Source of the DNA: Prevotella disiens JCM 6334 = ATCC 29426
Lineage (GTDB): Bacteria; Bacteroidota; Bacteroidia; Bacteroidales; Bacteroidaceae
Direction of reading: 5' to 3'
NCBI RefSeq assembly: GCF_000613345.1
Contig: NZ_BAIS01000020.1
Coordinates: 1-43,004, forward strand
DNA: 43,004 nt
Made by a program: the position numbers and the translations under genes
Shown here: positions 9,589-17,500 of the stretch, piece after piece
Layout: each line of letters opens with the position of its first letter
Numbering within the stretch: the stretch's first letter is position 1
Notes under the pieces: generated by a model
Seen by the model: only the letters and a program-made list of their open reading frames with translations
Databases searched by the model: none
Told to the model about the DNA's origin: nothing

Positions 9589-10614
9589 ATGTCAACAAAA
9601 CAAGGAACTACCTTTGAGACGATAATGTCCGACTTAAAAGCACGAAATTTTTCACCCATTTATTTATTAATGGGCGAGGAATCGTATTATATAGACAAAA
9701 TTTCAGATTACATTGCAGAGAATGTACTGACACCCGAAGAACAAGATTTCAATTTGAATGTTTGTTTTGGGGCAGATGTTTCAGCCGTTCAGGTAACAGA
9801 CATGGCGAAACGTTTTCCAATGATGGCAGAACGACAGGTGGTCATTGTTAAGGAAGCGCAAAATATTCATTCTTTAGATGCGTTAGAAAAATATTTGAAA
9901 AATCCAGCCAAAACAACAGTTTTGGTTTGGTGCCACAAAAATGGAAAAATTGACGCACGCAAGAAAGTGGTTGGCTTGGCACAAGCTAATGGGGTAGTGT
10001 TCGAAAGTAGAAAAATTAAAGAATACCAACTTGCAGGTTTTATGCAAAAATATTTGGTTACAAAAAAAATAGCAATCGACCCCAAAGCAGCACAAATGAT
10101 AGCCGACCATGTTGGAGCAGATTTGAACCGACTCACATCTGAACTTGATAAGGTGGCATTATCGTTGCCAGAAAATAACAAAAAGATTACTCCAGAAATT
10201 GTAGAAAAAGAAATTGGAGTTAGCAAATATTTTAACACTTTCGAATTAAGAGATTCTATTGTTCATAGAAACATTTTTAAAGCCAATCAGATTGTTAATT
10301 ATTTTGATAAGAATCCAAAGGCGGGCTCACTCTATTCTTTCTTGCCTTTGCTCTTCTCTTACTTCCAAAATTTAATGGTCGTCTTTTATTCTCCCAACAA
10401 TAAAACAGAAAATGGAATAGCGCAAGTTTTAGATTTGAAGAACACATGGGGAGCAAAAGATTACTATATAGGAATGAGAAATTACACTGCCCAAAAAACA
10501 ATGAACATCATTTCAAAAATTCGTGAGATTGATGCCAAAAGTAAAGGCTTAAATAACCCAAGTACAGAAGCAGGCGATTTGATGAAAGAATTAATCTTCT
10601 TCATTTTGCACTAA
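9589..10614 (+). CDS. holA: DNA polymerase III subunit delta
   Basis: 341 residues, the usual length for HolA, the clamp-loader subunit that opens the beta sliding clamp during replication. Recognisable family segments are the N-terminal PIYLLMGEESYYIDKISDYI, the DMAKRFPMMAERQVVIVKEA strand, the lid region with DHVGADLNRLTSELDKVAL (collar-type helix) and EIGVSKYFNTFELRDSIV. Cytoplasmic. It starts at ATG 9589 after a ~220-base leader and ends in a strong terminator, so it is likely monocistronic. The divergent HsdR-N-like gene is a common neighbour in this phylum. Confidence 0.92.
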   Translation: MSTKQGTTFETIMSDLKARNFSPIYLLMGEESYYIDKISDYIAENVLTPEEQDFNLNVCFGADVSAVQVTDMAKRFPMMAERQVVIVKEAQNIHSLDALEKYLKNPAKTTVLVWCHKNGKIDARKKVVGLAQANGVVFESRKIKEYQLAGFMQKYLVTKKIAIDPKAAQMIADHVGADLNRLTSELDKVALSLPENNKKITPEIVEKEIGVSKYFNTFELRDSIVHRNIFKANQIVNYFDKNPKAGSLYSFLPLLFSYFQNLMVVFYSPNNKTENGIAQVLDLKNTWGAKDYYIGMRNYTAQKTMNIISKIREIDAKSKGLNNPSTEAGDLMKELIFFILH

Positions 10615-10626
10615 CAAGGAGAACTA

Positions 10627-10671
10627 AAATAGGGCTTTTTAATCGTAATTTTCGATTAAAAAGCCCTATTT
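10627..10671 (+). terminator. holA terminator
   Basis: A 19-bp perfect stem (10627-10645 with 10653-10671, core AGGGCTTTTTAATCG) and a 7-base loop. It is one of the strongest hairpins in the window and begins 12 bases after the holA stop codon. Confidence 0.85.
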
Positions 10672-11399
10672 CTATACTTGAAAAGCCTATTTTTACCGCC
10701 AAAAATGCCTTAAAATGCCCCTTTTTCTACATTTTTTCATCTAAAAGGAAAAACTTATTTTATGTGCTTTTTTAACGTAAGTAGTTAATAATATGTTCTT
10801 TACACAGTTTTAAAACGCTTATACAGCGATTATTTATTTCACATCTTTACATCGCTTCGAAATATGAAAAATACGCTTATTTTTGCCGTTTTTTCAAACT
10901 AAAGATTTACTTTTTGCGTTTATTAGTATTTAGTTTATTAAAATACACCTTTTGTTTTGTAAATTAAAATAAAGTAATTTACCTTTTGTAGAGCATATTT
11001 AAAGACTTAAATAATGCACGTTTGTATTTATATTTGTATTTGTAAATCAAAATCAAACAATTTAGAACTTAATATGTTTAAATATACAACCTACTCAAAT
11101 ATAGTGTAAATTACTAAAAATCAGTATTATATAACAACTCGATAACCTAACTGCGACAAAAAGAGGACATATTTCTCCAAAATAAACGCATATCCTTTAA
11201 AATTTGATTTTAAATTGTATAATACTTTATTAATAGCCAGATTATTGCCTAAAATAGCCTATTTAAGGCTTTAAGTTATTTTTCTTTAGGTTTCTACATT
11301 TGTTGATGTAAATCCGAATTGCACACCTTTTATGATTTTAGATTCATATTTATTGATTTGTAAATGTTTATTTTTGAAAACAAAAATAGGTTCGATTTA
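10672..11399. other. Long AT-rich intergenic region without a recognised gene
   Basis: About 730 bases with no coding sequence I can support. They hold degenerate relatives of the 22-bp repeat (CAAAA/TTTTG-like units at about 10680-10717 and near 11255), several TTTGTATTT-like tandem stretches near 11030, and a TTATACAGC 9-mer that only loosely resembles a DnaA box. I see no convincing origin, RNA gene or riboswitch here. Confidence 0.5.
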
Positions 11400-11431
11400 T
11401 TTGTGTATATAAATCTTTTGTTTTACCTTTG
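11400..11431 (+). promoter_or_regulatory. Promoter of the HTH regulator
   Basis: TTTG (11400-11403), 20 bases, TACCTTTG (11424-11431): a full consensus match, giving a leader of about 45 bases before the ATG at 11481. Confidence 0.72.
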
Positions 11432-11480
11432 TAAAGTCATTGAGAAATAAGAAAAATCCTTTTAAACGGTAAACATTGGT

Positions 11481-11942
11481 ATGAAAGATAGAATAAAACG
11501 CTTAATGGAGAGTCAGCATATGACCCAACAAGACTTTGCAGATTATATTGGAATTTCATCAGCATCTCTTAGCAGCATCTTTACAGGACGAACCAAACCT
11601 ACATTAAATACGGTTGAGGCTATAAAAGGAAAATATCCGACTATCAGTCTTGATTGGTTGATGTATGGAAAGGAACCAATGTTCCCTGACACTGCTTCTA
11701 CATCACAAAAAGAAAGCCAAGGAAATGTAATTCCAGAGTCTGTAAATCTTTTCAACGATATTCCTGCTGCCACCCTCCCCTTTGTAGATGACGAACCTCA
11801 AAAGATGGTGCAACCTGTAAATAAGGAAAGGAATATTGTTCAAACAAGTGTGAAATATATTGACAAACCACAACGCAATATTACCGAAATTCGTATCTTT
11901 TTTGATGACCAAACTTGGGAAACATTTGTTCCAAAAAAGTAG
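11481..11942 (+). CDS. XRE-family helix-turn-helix protein
   Basis: 153 residues. Residues 1-65 form a lambda-repressor-type HTH (MTQQDFADYIGISSASLSSI, then FTGRTKPTLNTVEAI and the conserved SLDWLMYG end). A polar, probably disordered linker and a short C-terminal segment (ITEIRIFFDDQTWETFV) follow. The middle has no peptidase S24 signature. It probably acts as a DNA-binding regulator of unknown targets. It stands alone with its own promoter and terminator, and its long AT-rich upstream region could hold its own operators. Confidence 0.82.
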   Translation: MKDRIKRLMESQHMTQQDFADYIGISSASLSSIFTGRTKPTLNTVEAIKGKYPTISLDWLMYGKEPMFPDTASTSQKESQGNVIPESVNLFNDIPAATLPFVDDEPQKMVQPVNKERNIVQTSVKYIDKPQRNITEIRIFFDDQTWETFVPKK

Positions 11943-12008
11943 TTTTAGAAATTTAATTTTAACATTTCATTTTCTCAAATCGTTCTGATAATTTTTCAGA
12001 TAAACTCC

Positions 12009-12050
12009 AAAAGTCGCCAACAGGTATTGTTTCTGGTTGGCGACTTTTTT
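12009..12050 (+). terminator. Terminator of the HTH gene
   Basis: A 13-bp stem (AAAAGTCGCCAAC 12009-12021 with the GTTGGCGACTTTT arm from 12036) ending in a T run. The rest of 11943-12397 is AT-rich with only the pyrK promoter recognised. Confidence 0.85.
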
Positions 12051-12341
12051 CTTTCCTTCTAATTTTGGAATAGTTTGAATTGGCTTTAAAATTGCTTTCT
12101 ACCCTCTGATAACGCATTCCTAATTTTAATTTAGAATATTATATATATGCAAAAGTAAATGTTTTAAATATGCAGTAATAGATTTTGCGAAAGCAACTTT
12201 ATCTTTTTGTTTTCCCTATTATATAGTATGTGTTCATGAGAACGTTTCTCTCTATTTTTGCGCTGATAACTTTCCTCTACAACCCTCACCCAAACCGATT
12301 GAGATTACTATTTTTTTAATTTTTAAAAAGTGATATGCTAT

Positions 12342-12372
12342 TATGTAGAAGCGAAAATTTTGTGTACCTTTG
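12342..12372 (+). promoter_or_regulatory. Promoter of pyrK-pyrD
   Basis: TACCTTTG (12365-12372) is a perfect -7 box 25 bases before the ATG. The -33 position holds TATG (12342-12345) with 19-base spacing, a weak match. Confidence 0.55.
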
Positions 12373-12397
12373 CACCTAGATTTTCTATTATATCATC

Positions 12398-13171
12398 ATG
12401 AAAAAGAAATTTGTTCTCGACCTAAAGGTTGTTGCTGTTGAGCGTTTAAATGCTAAAAATGTGCTTTTAAAACTCACACAAGAGGCTCCATTGCCCGATA
12501 TGAACCCAGGTCAATTTGTCGAAGTTAGGGTTGATAATACGTCTGAAACTTATCTTCGACGCCCTATTTCCATTAATTTTGTTGATAAATTGCGCAACGA
12601 ATTATGGTTGCTTGTTGCTACGATTGGCGATGGAACTCGCCATATTGGTGCCGTTAAGGTGGGCGATACGCTCAATTGTGTGTTACCTTTGGGCAATGGT
12701 TTCAGCTATCCTCAATCCTCAACTGATAAGGTTTTGCTTATCGGAGGCGGTGTTGGTGTGGCTCCTTTGCTCTATTTTGGCGAACAGTGCAAAGCACGCG
12801 GCAACGAAGTAACCTTCCTTTTGGGTGGTCGTACTGCCACAGATTTGTTAGAGTTGGACACGTTTAAGCAATATGGTGAAGTGTTTGTAACCACCGAAGA
12901 CGGCTCATTAGGCGAAAAAGGTTACGTTACCAACCATTCCATACTTCAGAAATGCGAGTTTAATCAAATTTCAACCTGCGGTCCAAAGCCCATGATGATT
13001 GCTGTGGCTAAGTATGCTCGTGCTGCTGATGTGCCTTGCGAAGCCTCTTTAGAAAATCTTATGGCTTGCGGACTCGGTGCATGTTTGTGCTGCGTAGAGA
13101 AGACCACAGAGGGCAATCTATGCGCTTGTACCGAAGGTCCAGTGTTTGATATAAAGAAATTGTTGTGGTAA
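12398..13171 (+). CDS. pyrK: Dihydroorotate dehydrogenase electron-transfer subunit
   Basis: 257 residues, the FAD and 2Fe-2S subunit that passes electrons from PyrD (class 1B) to NAD+ in pyrimidine synthesis. It shows the ferredoxin-reductase fold: the FAD-binding motif RRPISI near 54-59, the glycine-rich LLIGGGVGVAPLLYF nucleotide loop near 111-125, and STCGPKPMM near 193. The C-terminal cluster CGLGACLCC (224-232) and CAC (242-244) carry the 2Fe-2S ligands. It is followed after 69 bp by pyrD, with which it forms the heterotetramer. Cytoplasmic. Confidence 0.94.
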   Translation: MKKKFVLDLKVVAVERLNAKNVLLKLTQEAPLPDMNPGQFVEVRVDNTSETYLRRPISINFVDKLRNELWLLVATIGDGTRHIGAVKVGDTLNCVLPLGNGFSYPQSSTDKVLLIGGGVGVAPLLYFGEQCKARGNEVTFLLGGRTATDLLELDTFKQYGEVFVTTEDGSLGEKGYVTNHSILQKCEFNQISTCGPKPMMIAVAKYARAADVPCEASLENLMACGLGACLCCVEKTTEGNLCACTEGPVFDIKKLLW

Positions 13172-13240
13172 AGCTCGCTCCGAGTGTCTATTCCCACCAC
13201 ATTATTATATATAATAAGGAAAGAAAAAGAAGAAACGGCA

Positions 13241-14148
13241 ATGGCAGACTTAAATGTTAAGATAAGCAACCTTAAACTTAAAAACCCCGTAATGACCGCC
13301 AGTGGAACTTTTGGTTATGGTTTAGAATTTCAAGATTTTGTGCCTTTAAACCAAATTGGTGGTATTATTGTGAAGGGAACCACCTTAAATCCACGTCAAG
13401 GCAACGATTATCCTCGTATGGTAGAAACGCCAAAGGGAATGTTAAACTGTGTTGGTTTGCAAAACAAGGGTGTTGATTATTTCGTAGAACACATCTACCC
13501 CGAAGTCAGCAAGATAGATACCAATATTATCGTCAATGTAAGTGGCAATTCGCCAGATACTTACGCCGAAGCAGCCGAACGTTTAAATGGTCTTGAACAT
13601 GTGCCAGCGATAGAGTTAAACATATCGTGTCCGAACGTGAAAGAAGGTGGCATGTCGTTTGGTGTAACCTGTTCTGGCGCAGCCTCAGTCGTTCGTGAAG
13701 TTAGAAAGCGTTACAACAAAACGCTGATAGTGAAACTTTCGCCCAATGTAACCGATATTGCCAGCATTGCACGCACCTGTGAAGCCGAAGGCGCAGACGC
13801 TGTTTCGCTCATCAATACCCTTATGGGCATGTCGATAGATATAGAGAAACGCGCCCATCGTCTTAGCATTCGTACAGGCGGATTGAGTGGTCCTGCCGTT
13901 AAGCCCGTAGCGGTTCGCATGGTTTACGACGTAGCCACGCAGTGAAAATCCCTGTTATCGGTCTTGGTGGTATCTCTACCGCAGCCGATGCTATTGAGTT
14001 TTTAATGGCAGGTGCTACTGCTATTCAGATAGGAACCGCCAATTTTGTAGACCCACAAGTAACCATGAAAGTGCGCGATGGCATTTCCGATTGGTTAGAT
14101 GCCCATGGTTGCAACTCCGTAACTGAAATTATCGGTTGTGTAGATTGA
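13241..14148 (+). pseudogene. pyrD: Dihydroorotate dehydrogenase catalytic subunit (class 1B), frameshifted
   Basis: With one base restored near 13940 the gene has 303 codons, the normal PyrDB length. It converts dihydroorotate to orotate using FMN, with PyrK. Family motifs: [39 protein letters not shown] (the class 1 active-site Cys), then [11 protein letters not shown] and the phosphate loop ATAIQIGTANF in the second frame. The upstream frame ends at 13945 (VYDVATQ, stop) and the downstream frame resumes at GTGAAAATC (13942). ATG 13241 was preferred over 13184 because the family begins MADLNVKI. Since de novo pyrimidine synthesis is usually retained, a sequencing error is the likelier reading. 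Confidence 0.85.
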
Positions 14149-14158
14149 TTGCTTTAAT

Positions 14159-14249
14159 GTGGGTTCTAAAAATTATCTTTGCTGTATTTTGAGGTTTTTA
14201 TTGAGAAAAAATAGGCAGTGAATGAGGGAGCATAGAGGATTATGCGACC
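14159..14249 (+). repeat. 91-bp island-end repeat, copy A
   Basis: Closely similar along its full 91 bp to 19225-19315. It starts GTGGGTTCTAAAAATTA, whose exact inverse is at 17243-17259, and ends with a small hairpin (GCATA...TATGC) that is GTATA...TATAC in the other copy, a compensatory change. Probably the end of a mobile element or a MITE-like unit. Confidence 0.7.
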
Positions 14250-14398
14250 GAAAGACCTTGCATAATCTAAACTTGAATGAAATTCGAAGATTGCAAGCAA
14301 AAATGTTACAGCATATATCAAATGCGAAAAAATCAGGATTGACCTTAAATGACTACTTTAAGGAAGGTCTTCATTTGATAAGTGCCATTTGTAAATAA
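14222..14398 (+). pseudogene. Orphan toxin C-terminal tail (58 codons)
   Basis: An open frame from ATG 14222 overlaps the end of the 91-bp repeat and continues with LNEIRRLQAKMLQHISNA and NDYFKEGLHLISAICK to a stop at 14398, ten bases before the next gene, an immunity-like protein. The repeat-derived start (MREHRGLCD) is also present but stops after 11 codons in the other repeat copy. The simplest reading is that the last ~45 residues are the remnant of a polymorphic-toxin tip joined to a repeat. Family unknown. Confidence 0.4.
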
Positions 14399-14407
14399 AA
14401 GAAAGAA

Positions 14408-15082
14408 ATGAAGTATTGTAATATAGATACAGATTATACTCCTAAAATTACAGGAAAAAGAGATGGTGATGTAGCCGTGGTGAAGAATAAAGGTTCATTC
14501 TCTAACAAAGAACAGGAAAAAGCGTTTGATGATTTTTTTATAGCCAACTACAAAGAAAAAAACAGAGTTTTATTATCCGATTTTCGGCTATTTGACACAA
14601 AAAATCGCTTTACAATTACTTACTTCCCTAAAACAAAATCTATCAAACAGTTAGATTTTATGGCTTTTGGCCCATACGAACATGGATTGCAGTTTTTGGT
14701 GACTCAAAAAGTTTATGATATAATTTCAAAGTATAGATTGCCAACACACAATAAAATACCAGCAAAAATTGACACCTTCACTCAGAACTATTATTTAGTG
14801 GGTTTCCCCATGCTTCCTAAAAATGCTTACGATTTCAACAAAAGCACTTTTTTCGATTACAAGAATGGGATTCAAGTTAAATTCCAAGGTATTGAGGACT
14901 ATGAAACTGCAAATTATGATAGGATTACTGCAAAGCCACAAAGATTATTTCTTAAAGCACGAATCCAGTATGATATTATTAAAACTACAACAGGTGTATT
15001 TTTTTCATCCGAAATAATAAAAGAATTTGAGAAATATAATATTACAGGATATAGAATAATCGAGGGAATATTAGAAACATAA
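14408..15082 (+). CDS. Probable immunity protein (Imm11/DUF1629-like)
   Basis: 224 residues, no signal peptide. The C-terminal third (RLFLKARIQYDI..., GVFFSSEIIKEFEKYNITGY) resembles Imm11/DUF1629-type immunity proteins, where a D-I pair, an SE motif and a final helix with I-TG recur. The N-terminus is beta-rich and unassigned. It follows a probable toxin tail by 10 bp, the usual toxin-then-immunity order, so it likely neutralises a contact-dependent or type VI/IX-delivered toxin. Its AT-rich composition points to horizontal origin. The exact family is uncertain; a role as immunity protein is moderately supported. Confidence 0.6.
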   Translation: MKYCNIDTDYTPKITGKRDGDVAVVKNKGSFSNKEQEKAFDDFFIANYKEKNRVLLSDFRLFDTKNRFTITYFPKTKSIKQLDFMAFGPYEHGLQFLVTQKVYDIISKYRLPTHNKIPAKIDTFTQNYYLVGFPMLPKNAYDFNKSTFFDYKNGIQVKFQGIEDYETANYDRITAKPQRLFLKARIQYDIIKTTTGVFFSSEIIKEFEKYNITGYRIIEGILET

Positions 15083-15377
15083 TTTTCTACTCCAAAGTGT
15101 GAATTCTTCAAATACGTTTTATAATTTTGCACTTGCTGGTTGACTCTGCGAGTTTGAAAAAAACATCCATTACGTGAAAAATCCCACCAAAAGAGGTTAT
15201 TTTGTCAGATTTTATTGCTACCTTTGTCATGTCAGTTGGTTGATTCTTTTATATGTTTAGTAGCACTAAGATAAGTGAATTTTCTGACATACACAAGTGT
15301 TTGAATACTTTTATGTATCAGGCACTTGCATTTCTTGCAAGCAAAAACGCTGCGGAAATAAGGAAAACAAATAAAAA

Positions 15378-15725
15378 ATGAAAATATTTAGCACAGCACC
15401 CGATGGCAATGAAATGGCTGATATGGCAAATGCACGCTACTTTAATTTGGCTATAAAACAAATTGAAGAAAATGCAGAATGGTTAAAAACAGCAAATAAA
15501 CCAACGCAAGCTCTTTTAGCACATATTGAAATACTAATTATGCTTGCAAAAAGATTTCCAATCGATGCAAATTTGAGCATCAAAAAAGACAAAGTAAAAG
15601 AATGGAAAAATACGTTTAACGATTGGTTTGAACGTGTTGGTAATAAAATACCTGCAAAGTACAGGGACGGTATAAAAGCCAATGGCGATGAACTCTTTAA
15701 ACAATTGGAACAATATGGACACTAA
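15378..15725 (+). CDS. Small helical protein of the immunity island, unknown family
   Basis: 115 residues, mostly helical and charged (NARYFNLAIKQIEENAEWLK, HIEILIMLAKRF, VKEWKNTFNDWFERVGNKI). Its stop codon overlaps the start of the next gene (Imm51-like) by 11 bases, which implies translational coupling. It may be a partner immunity protein or the C-terminal tip of a lost toxin; the chimeric-looking beginning (MKIFSTAPDGNEMADMANAR) would fit the latter. I do not recognise the family. The 295-base gap before it holds no gene I can support. Confidence 0.6.
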   Translation: MKIFSTAPDGNEMADMANARYFNLAIKQIEENAEWLKTANKPTQALLAHIEILIMLAKRFPIDANLSIKKDKVKEWKNTFNDWFERVGNKIPAKYRDGIKANGDELFKQLEQYGH

Positions 15726-16065
15726 TAATTTTAATGAGTTAATAAAACCATTCTTTTGGATCGAACACGAAAATAGTGTTTCGGTATGTTTGAATGTTGG
15801 AGAATACAAAGCAGAAATTTTCCAAGCAAGAGAAGATGAGGGCTTTGAGGGCAACGGTTATGATTGGGGGACTTTAGCAAAAGTATTTTTGGAAGAACAA
15901 AAAACTGAACTAATAGAAGTCATAAAGTTTGACCCCGAAGCAGATATGTTTTGTGTTTATTCATCTAATCCAGATGCTCTAAAATCTTTTATAATTGCAT
16001 TTAAAGAAACCTGCGAAAACGAAACTTTAATACAAGATTTATTTTTAAGAGCAGAATTAGATTAA
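15715..16065 (+). CDS. Immunity protein, Imm51-like
   Basis: 116 residues from ATG 15715 (an in-frame ATG at 15682 lies further inside the preceding gene). The core AREDEGFEGNGYDWGTLAKV, then IKFDPEADMFCVYSSN and FLRAELD at the end, are features I recognise from Imm51-family immunity proteins of polymorphic toxin systems. Cytoplasmic. It overlaps the preceding unknown gene by 11 bases, suggesting joint translation. The cognate toxin is not in the window, so this is an orphan or array-type immunity gene that could protect against neighbours' toxins. Confidence 0.75.
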   Translation: MDTNNFNELIKPFFWIEHENSVSVCLNVGEYKAEIFQAREDEGFEGNGYDWGTLAKVFLEEQKTELIEVIKFDPEADMFCVYSSNPDALKSFIIAFKETCENETLIQDLFLRAELD

Positions 16066-16117
16066 AAAACACATCTTTATACAAACAAAAAACCGCTTCA
16101 AATGGAGTGTTTTTTTT

Positions 16118-16255
16118 GTTACAAAAGAAAAAAGGAGTAAAAAAACAGAGACTTTGAAAGATGTACAAAAGCAAATAAAACAAATGATGAAAGATTACAA
16201 TATTCCAAAATCTTCGAGAAATTTTGCAAAAAAAATATGGATGTCACTAATATAG
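16118..16255 (+). pseudogene. Second orphan toxin tail
   Basis: An open frame without a start reads VTKEKRSKKTETLKDVQKQI then KQMMKDYNIPKSSRNFAKKI and stops at 16255, 19 bases inside the next immunity-like gene. The basic, helical composition and its overlap with a downstream immunity-type start suggest the C-terminal remnant of a toxin. The upstream limit cannot be defined. Confidence 0.3.
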
Positions 16256-16533
16256 AAAATAAATTCAATAAGCTTTGCGCCTGTTGGATTTAGAAAGAGA
16301 AGAAAGAGCTTTGGATATTTTAAATGAAATAATCATAAAGGCTCAAAAAGAAAAAGATGCTCTTTTTTTTATTCGTGCAAGTTGTGTTTTAGGAGAACTT
16401 TTTTTTTCAAAAAGGGAAAACAGAAAAAGCACAACAATATTTATTAAATGTCATTAATACGCCGTATGAGAAAAATGATGTTGTGGATTATGAGAAAGCT
16501 GTAGCTGCTAGCATACTTCATCAGATAGGGTAA
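16237..16533 (+). pseudogene. TPR-like immunity protein, broken by two frameshifts
   Basis: Reconstructed to about 99 residues: MDVTNIENKFNKL..., then LRLLDLEREERALDILNEII, a helical hairpin ending LGELFF, and EKAQQYLLNVI...AASILHQIG. It looks like one or two TPR-type helix pairs, common in immunity proteins. The frame is lost by a one-base deletion near 16275 and by one extra T in a 9-T run near 16399-16407. Removing one T restores a continuous protein, so slippage in the T run is a simple cause. The start overlaps the preceding toxin-tail frame. Confidence 0.55.
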
Positions 16534-16574
16534 TTTCATACATTAGAAAAATGTCTAAAAAGGAGGTAAGAATT

Positions 16575-17186
16575 ATGTGTAATGTCAAATATATAATATG
16601 TGTTACATTTTGTATGTGTACATATTGTCATGCAGTTGCAACATGTAGCGATAGTATCACTAATAAATTTTCATATAAAGTAATTGAGACATTTGATTAT
16701 TGCTGGGATAAGAATATCGTCTTTGCAGATACTAATTCCACAGATACAGCTTTATTTATTTCGTCGCACAAGTACATAATCTCTCCTATCTTTAATGCAT
16801 TTTGTAACAACGAAAACAAACAGGCAGAGTTGGATAAAATCAAATATTGTTGTAAACATTCTCACATTAACGCCCAAAAGAGAACAAAGAATAATATACA
16901 ACATTACTCCATAGAAATCAATATTTTTTCTAATATAAAGAACTACGCTCCCATAACTTTAAAAATGGAAGAACTCAAGAAACATGCCTATTCGATTGTT
17001 GATGTTATATCAGAATCTCCTATTATGTGTCTTGTTTTTATGGAAGCAGATTGTTTAATAGCTGTAACTTATAATATGTTCTATGATTTTGATGATGTAT
17101 TATCCATTTCAAAATGCTTTGTACAAGACACTTCTCTGCAAGAAAATAGATGCATTACACATTCTACTGACGATTTGTGCCAATAA
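16575..17186 (+). CDS. Secreted hypothetical protein of the immunity island
   Basis: 203 residues from ATG 16575, chosen because a purine-rich AAGGAGG (16559-16565) sits 9 bases upstream, unusual in this phylum, and because it gives a good signal peptide (MCNVKYIICVTFCMCTYCHA). The mature part is Cys-rich for its size (CNNENK, YCCKHSH, MCLVF, KCFVQ) and AT-rich in codons. No family recognised. Its position in the island suggests a periplasmic immunity protein or an accessory exported protein. Confidence 0.6.
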   Translation: MCNVKYIICVTFCMCTYCHAVATCSDSITNKFSYKVIETFDYCWDKNIVFADTNSTDTALFISSHKYIISPIFNAFCNNENKQAELDKIKYCCKHSHINAQKRTKNNIQHYSIEINIFSNIKNYAPITLKMEELKKHAYSIVDVISESPIMCLVFMEADCLIAVTYNMFYDFDDVLSISKCFVQDTSLQENRCITHSTDDLCQ

Positions 17187-17242
17187 AAGACCAAAAGAAA
17201 GTAAAACGTAACCCATTATTTAAAAGTTATATATTATGGTGG

Positions 17243-17259
17243 TAATTTTTAGAACCCAC
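17243..17259 (-). repeat. Inverted 17-bp end of the island
   Basis: TAATTTTTAGAACCCAC is the exact reverse complement of 14159-14175 and is followed after 9 bases by copy 2 of the 22-bp triplet repeat. Confidence 0.65.
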
Positions 17260-17268
17260 CTTATACTT

Positions 17269-17329
17269 CAAAAGTGCCTATTTTGCAATGCAAAACCTAT
17301 TGTTTTGAGTTGCAAAATAGGCTCTTTTG
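17269..17329. repeat. 22-bp-period palindromic triplet repeat, copy 2
   Basis: The cleanest copy: three complete 17-bp units, each starting CAAAA and ending TTTTG (17269-17285, 17291-17307, 17313-17329), with 5-bp spacers CAATG and AGTTG. It lies between the island and rnpB. Confidence 0.8.
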
Positions 17330-17462
17330 AAAATTAACCCATAGACTAAAAACTAAAATCGCACTTATTTCAGTGTTGAAAGTTTCTATTTTATGTCAGC
17401 ATAAAATGTATATCAGAAAGCGATAAAGTAAGTTCTAATAAATCAAAAATAGAGAGATAGAC

Positions 17463-17493
17463 TTTGCTATTTGGCATATTTACCGTATCTTTG
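17463..17493 (+). promoter_or_regulatory. rnpB promoter
   Basis: TTTG (17463-17466), 19 bases, TATCTTTG (17486-17493): a perfect Bacteroidetes promoter placed 7-8 bases before the start of the RNase P RNA. Confidence 0.85.
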
Positions 17494-17500
17494 CAATTCT

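Larger units (their letters stand above)
14159..17259. mobile_element. Low-GC toxin/immunity island bounded by 17-bp inverted ends
   Basis: The segment begins with GTGGGTTCTAAAAATTA (14159-14175) and ends with its exact reverse complement (17243-17259). Everything between is visibly AT-richer than its neighbours and consists of immunity-type genes and toxin tails. It separates pyrD from rnpB. No transposase is seen inside and no target-site duplication is evident (flanks TTAAT and CTTAT), so this may be a passenger or decayed element. The boundary assignment is an inference from the inverted ends. Confidence 0.4.

Noticed and set aside
10672..11399. Replication origin
   Set aside because: AT-rich, but no cluster of DnaA boxes and no dnaA or dnaN gene nearby; one loosely similar 9-mer is not enough.
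14159..17259. Complete insertion sequence
   Set aside because: Inverted ends are present, but I found no transposase in any frame and no target-site duplication, so only a passenger or remnant element is proposed.
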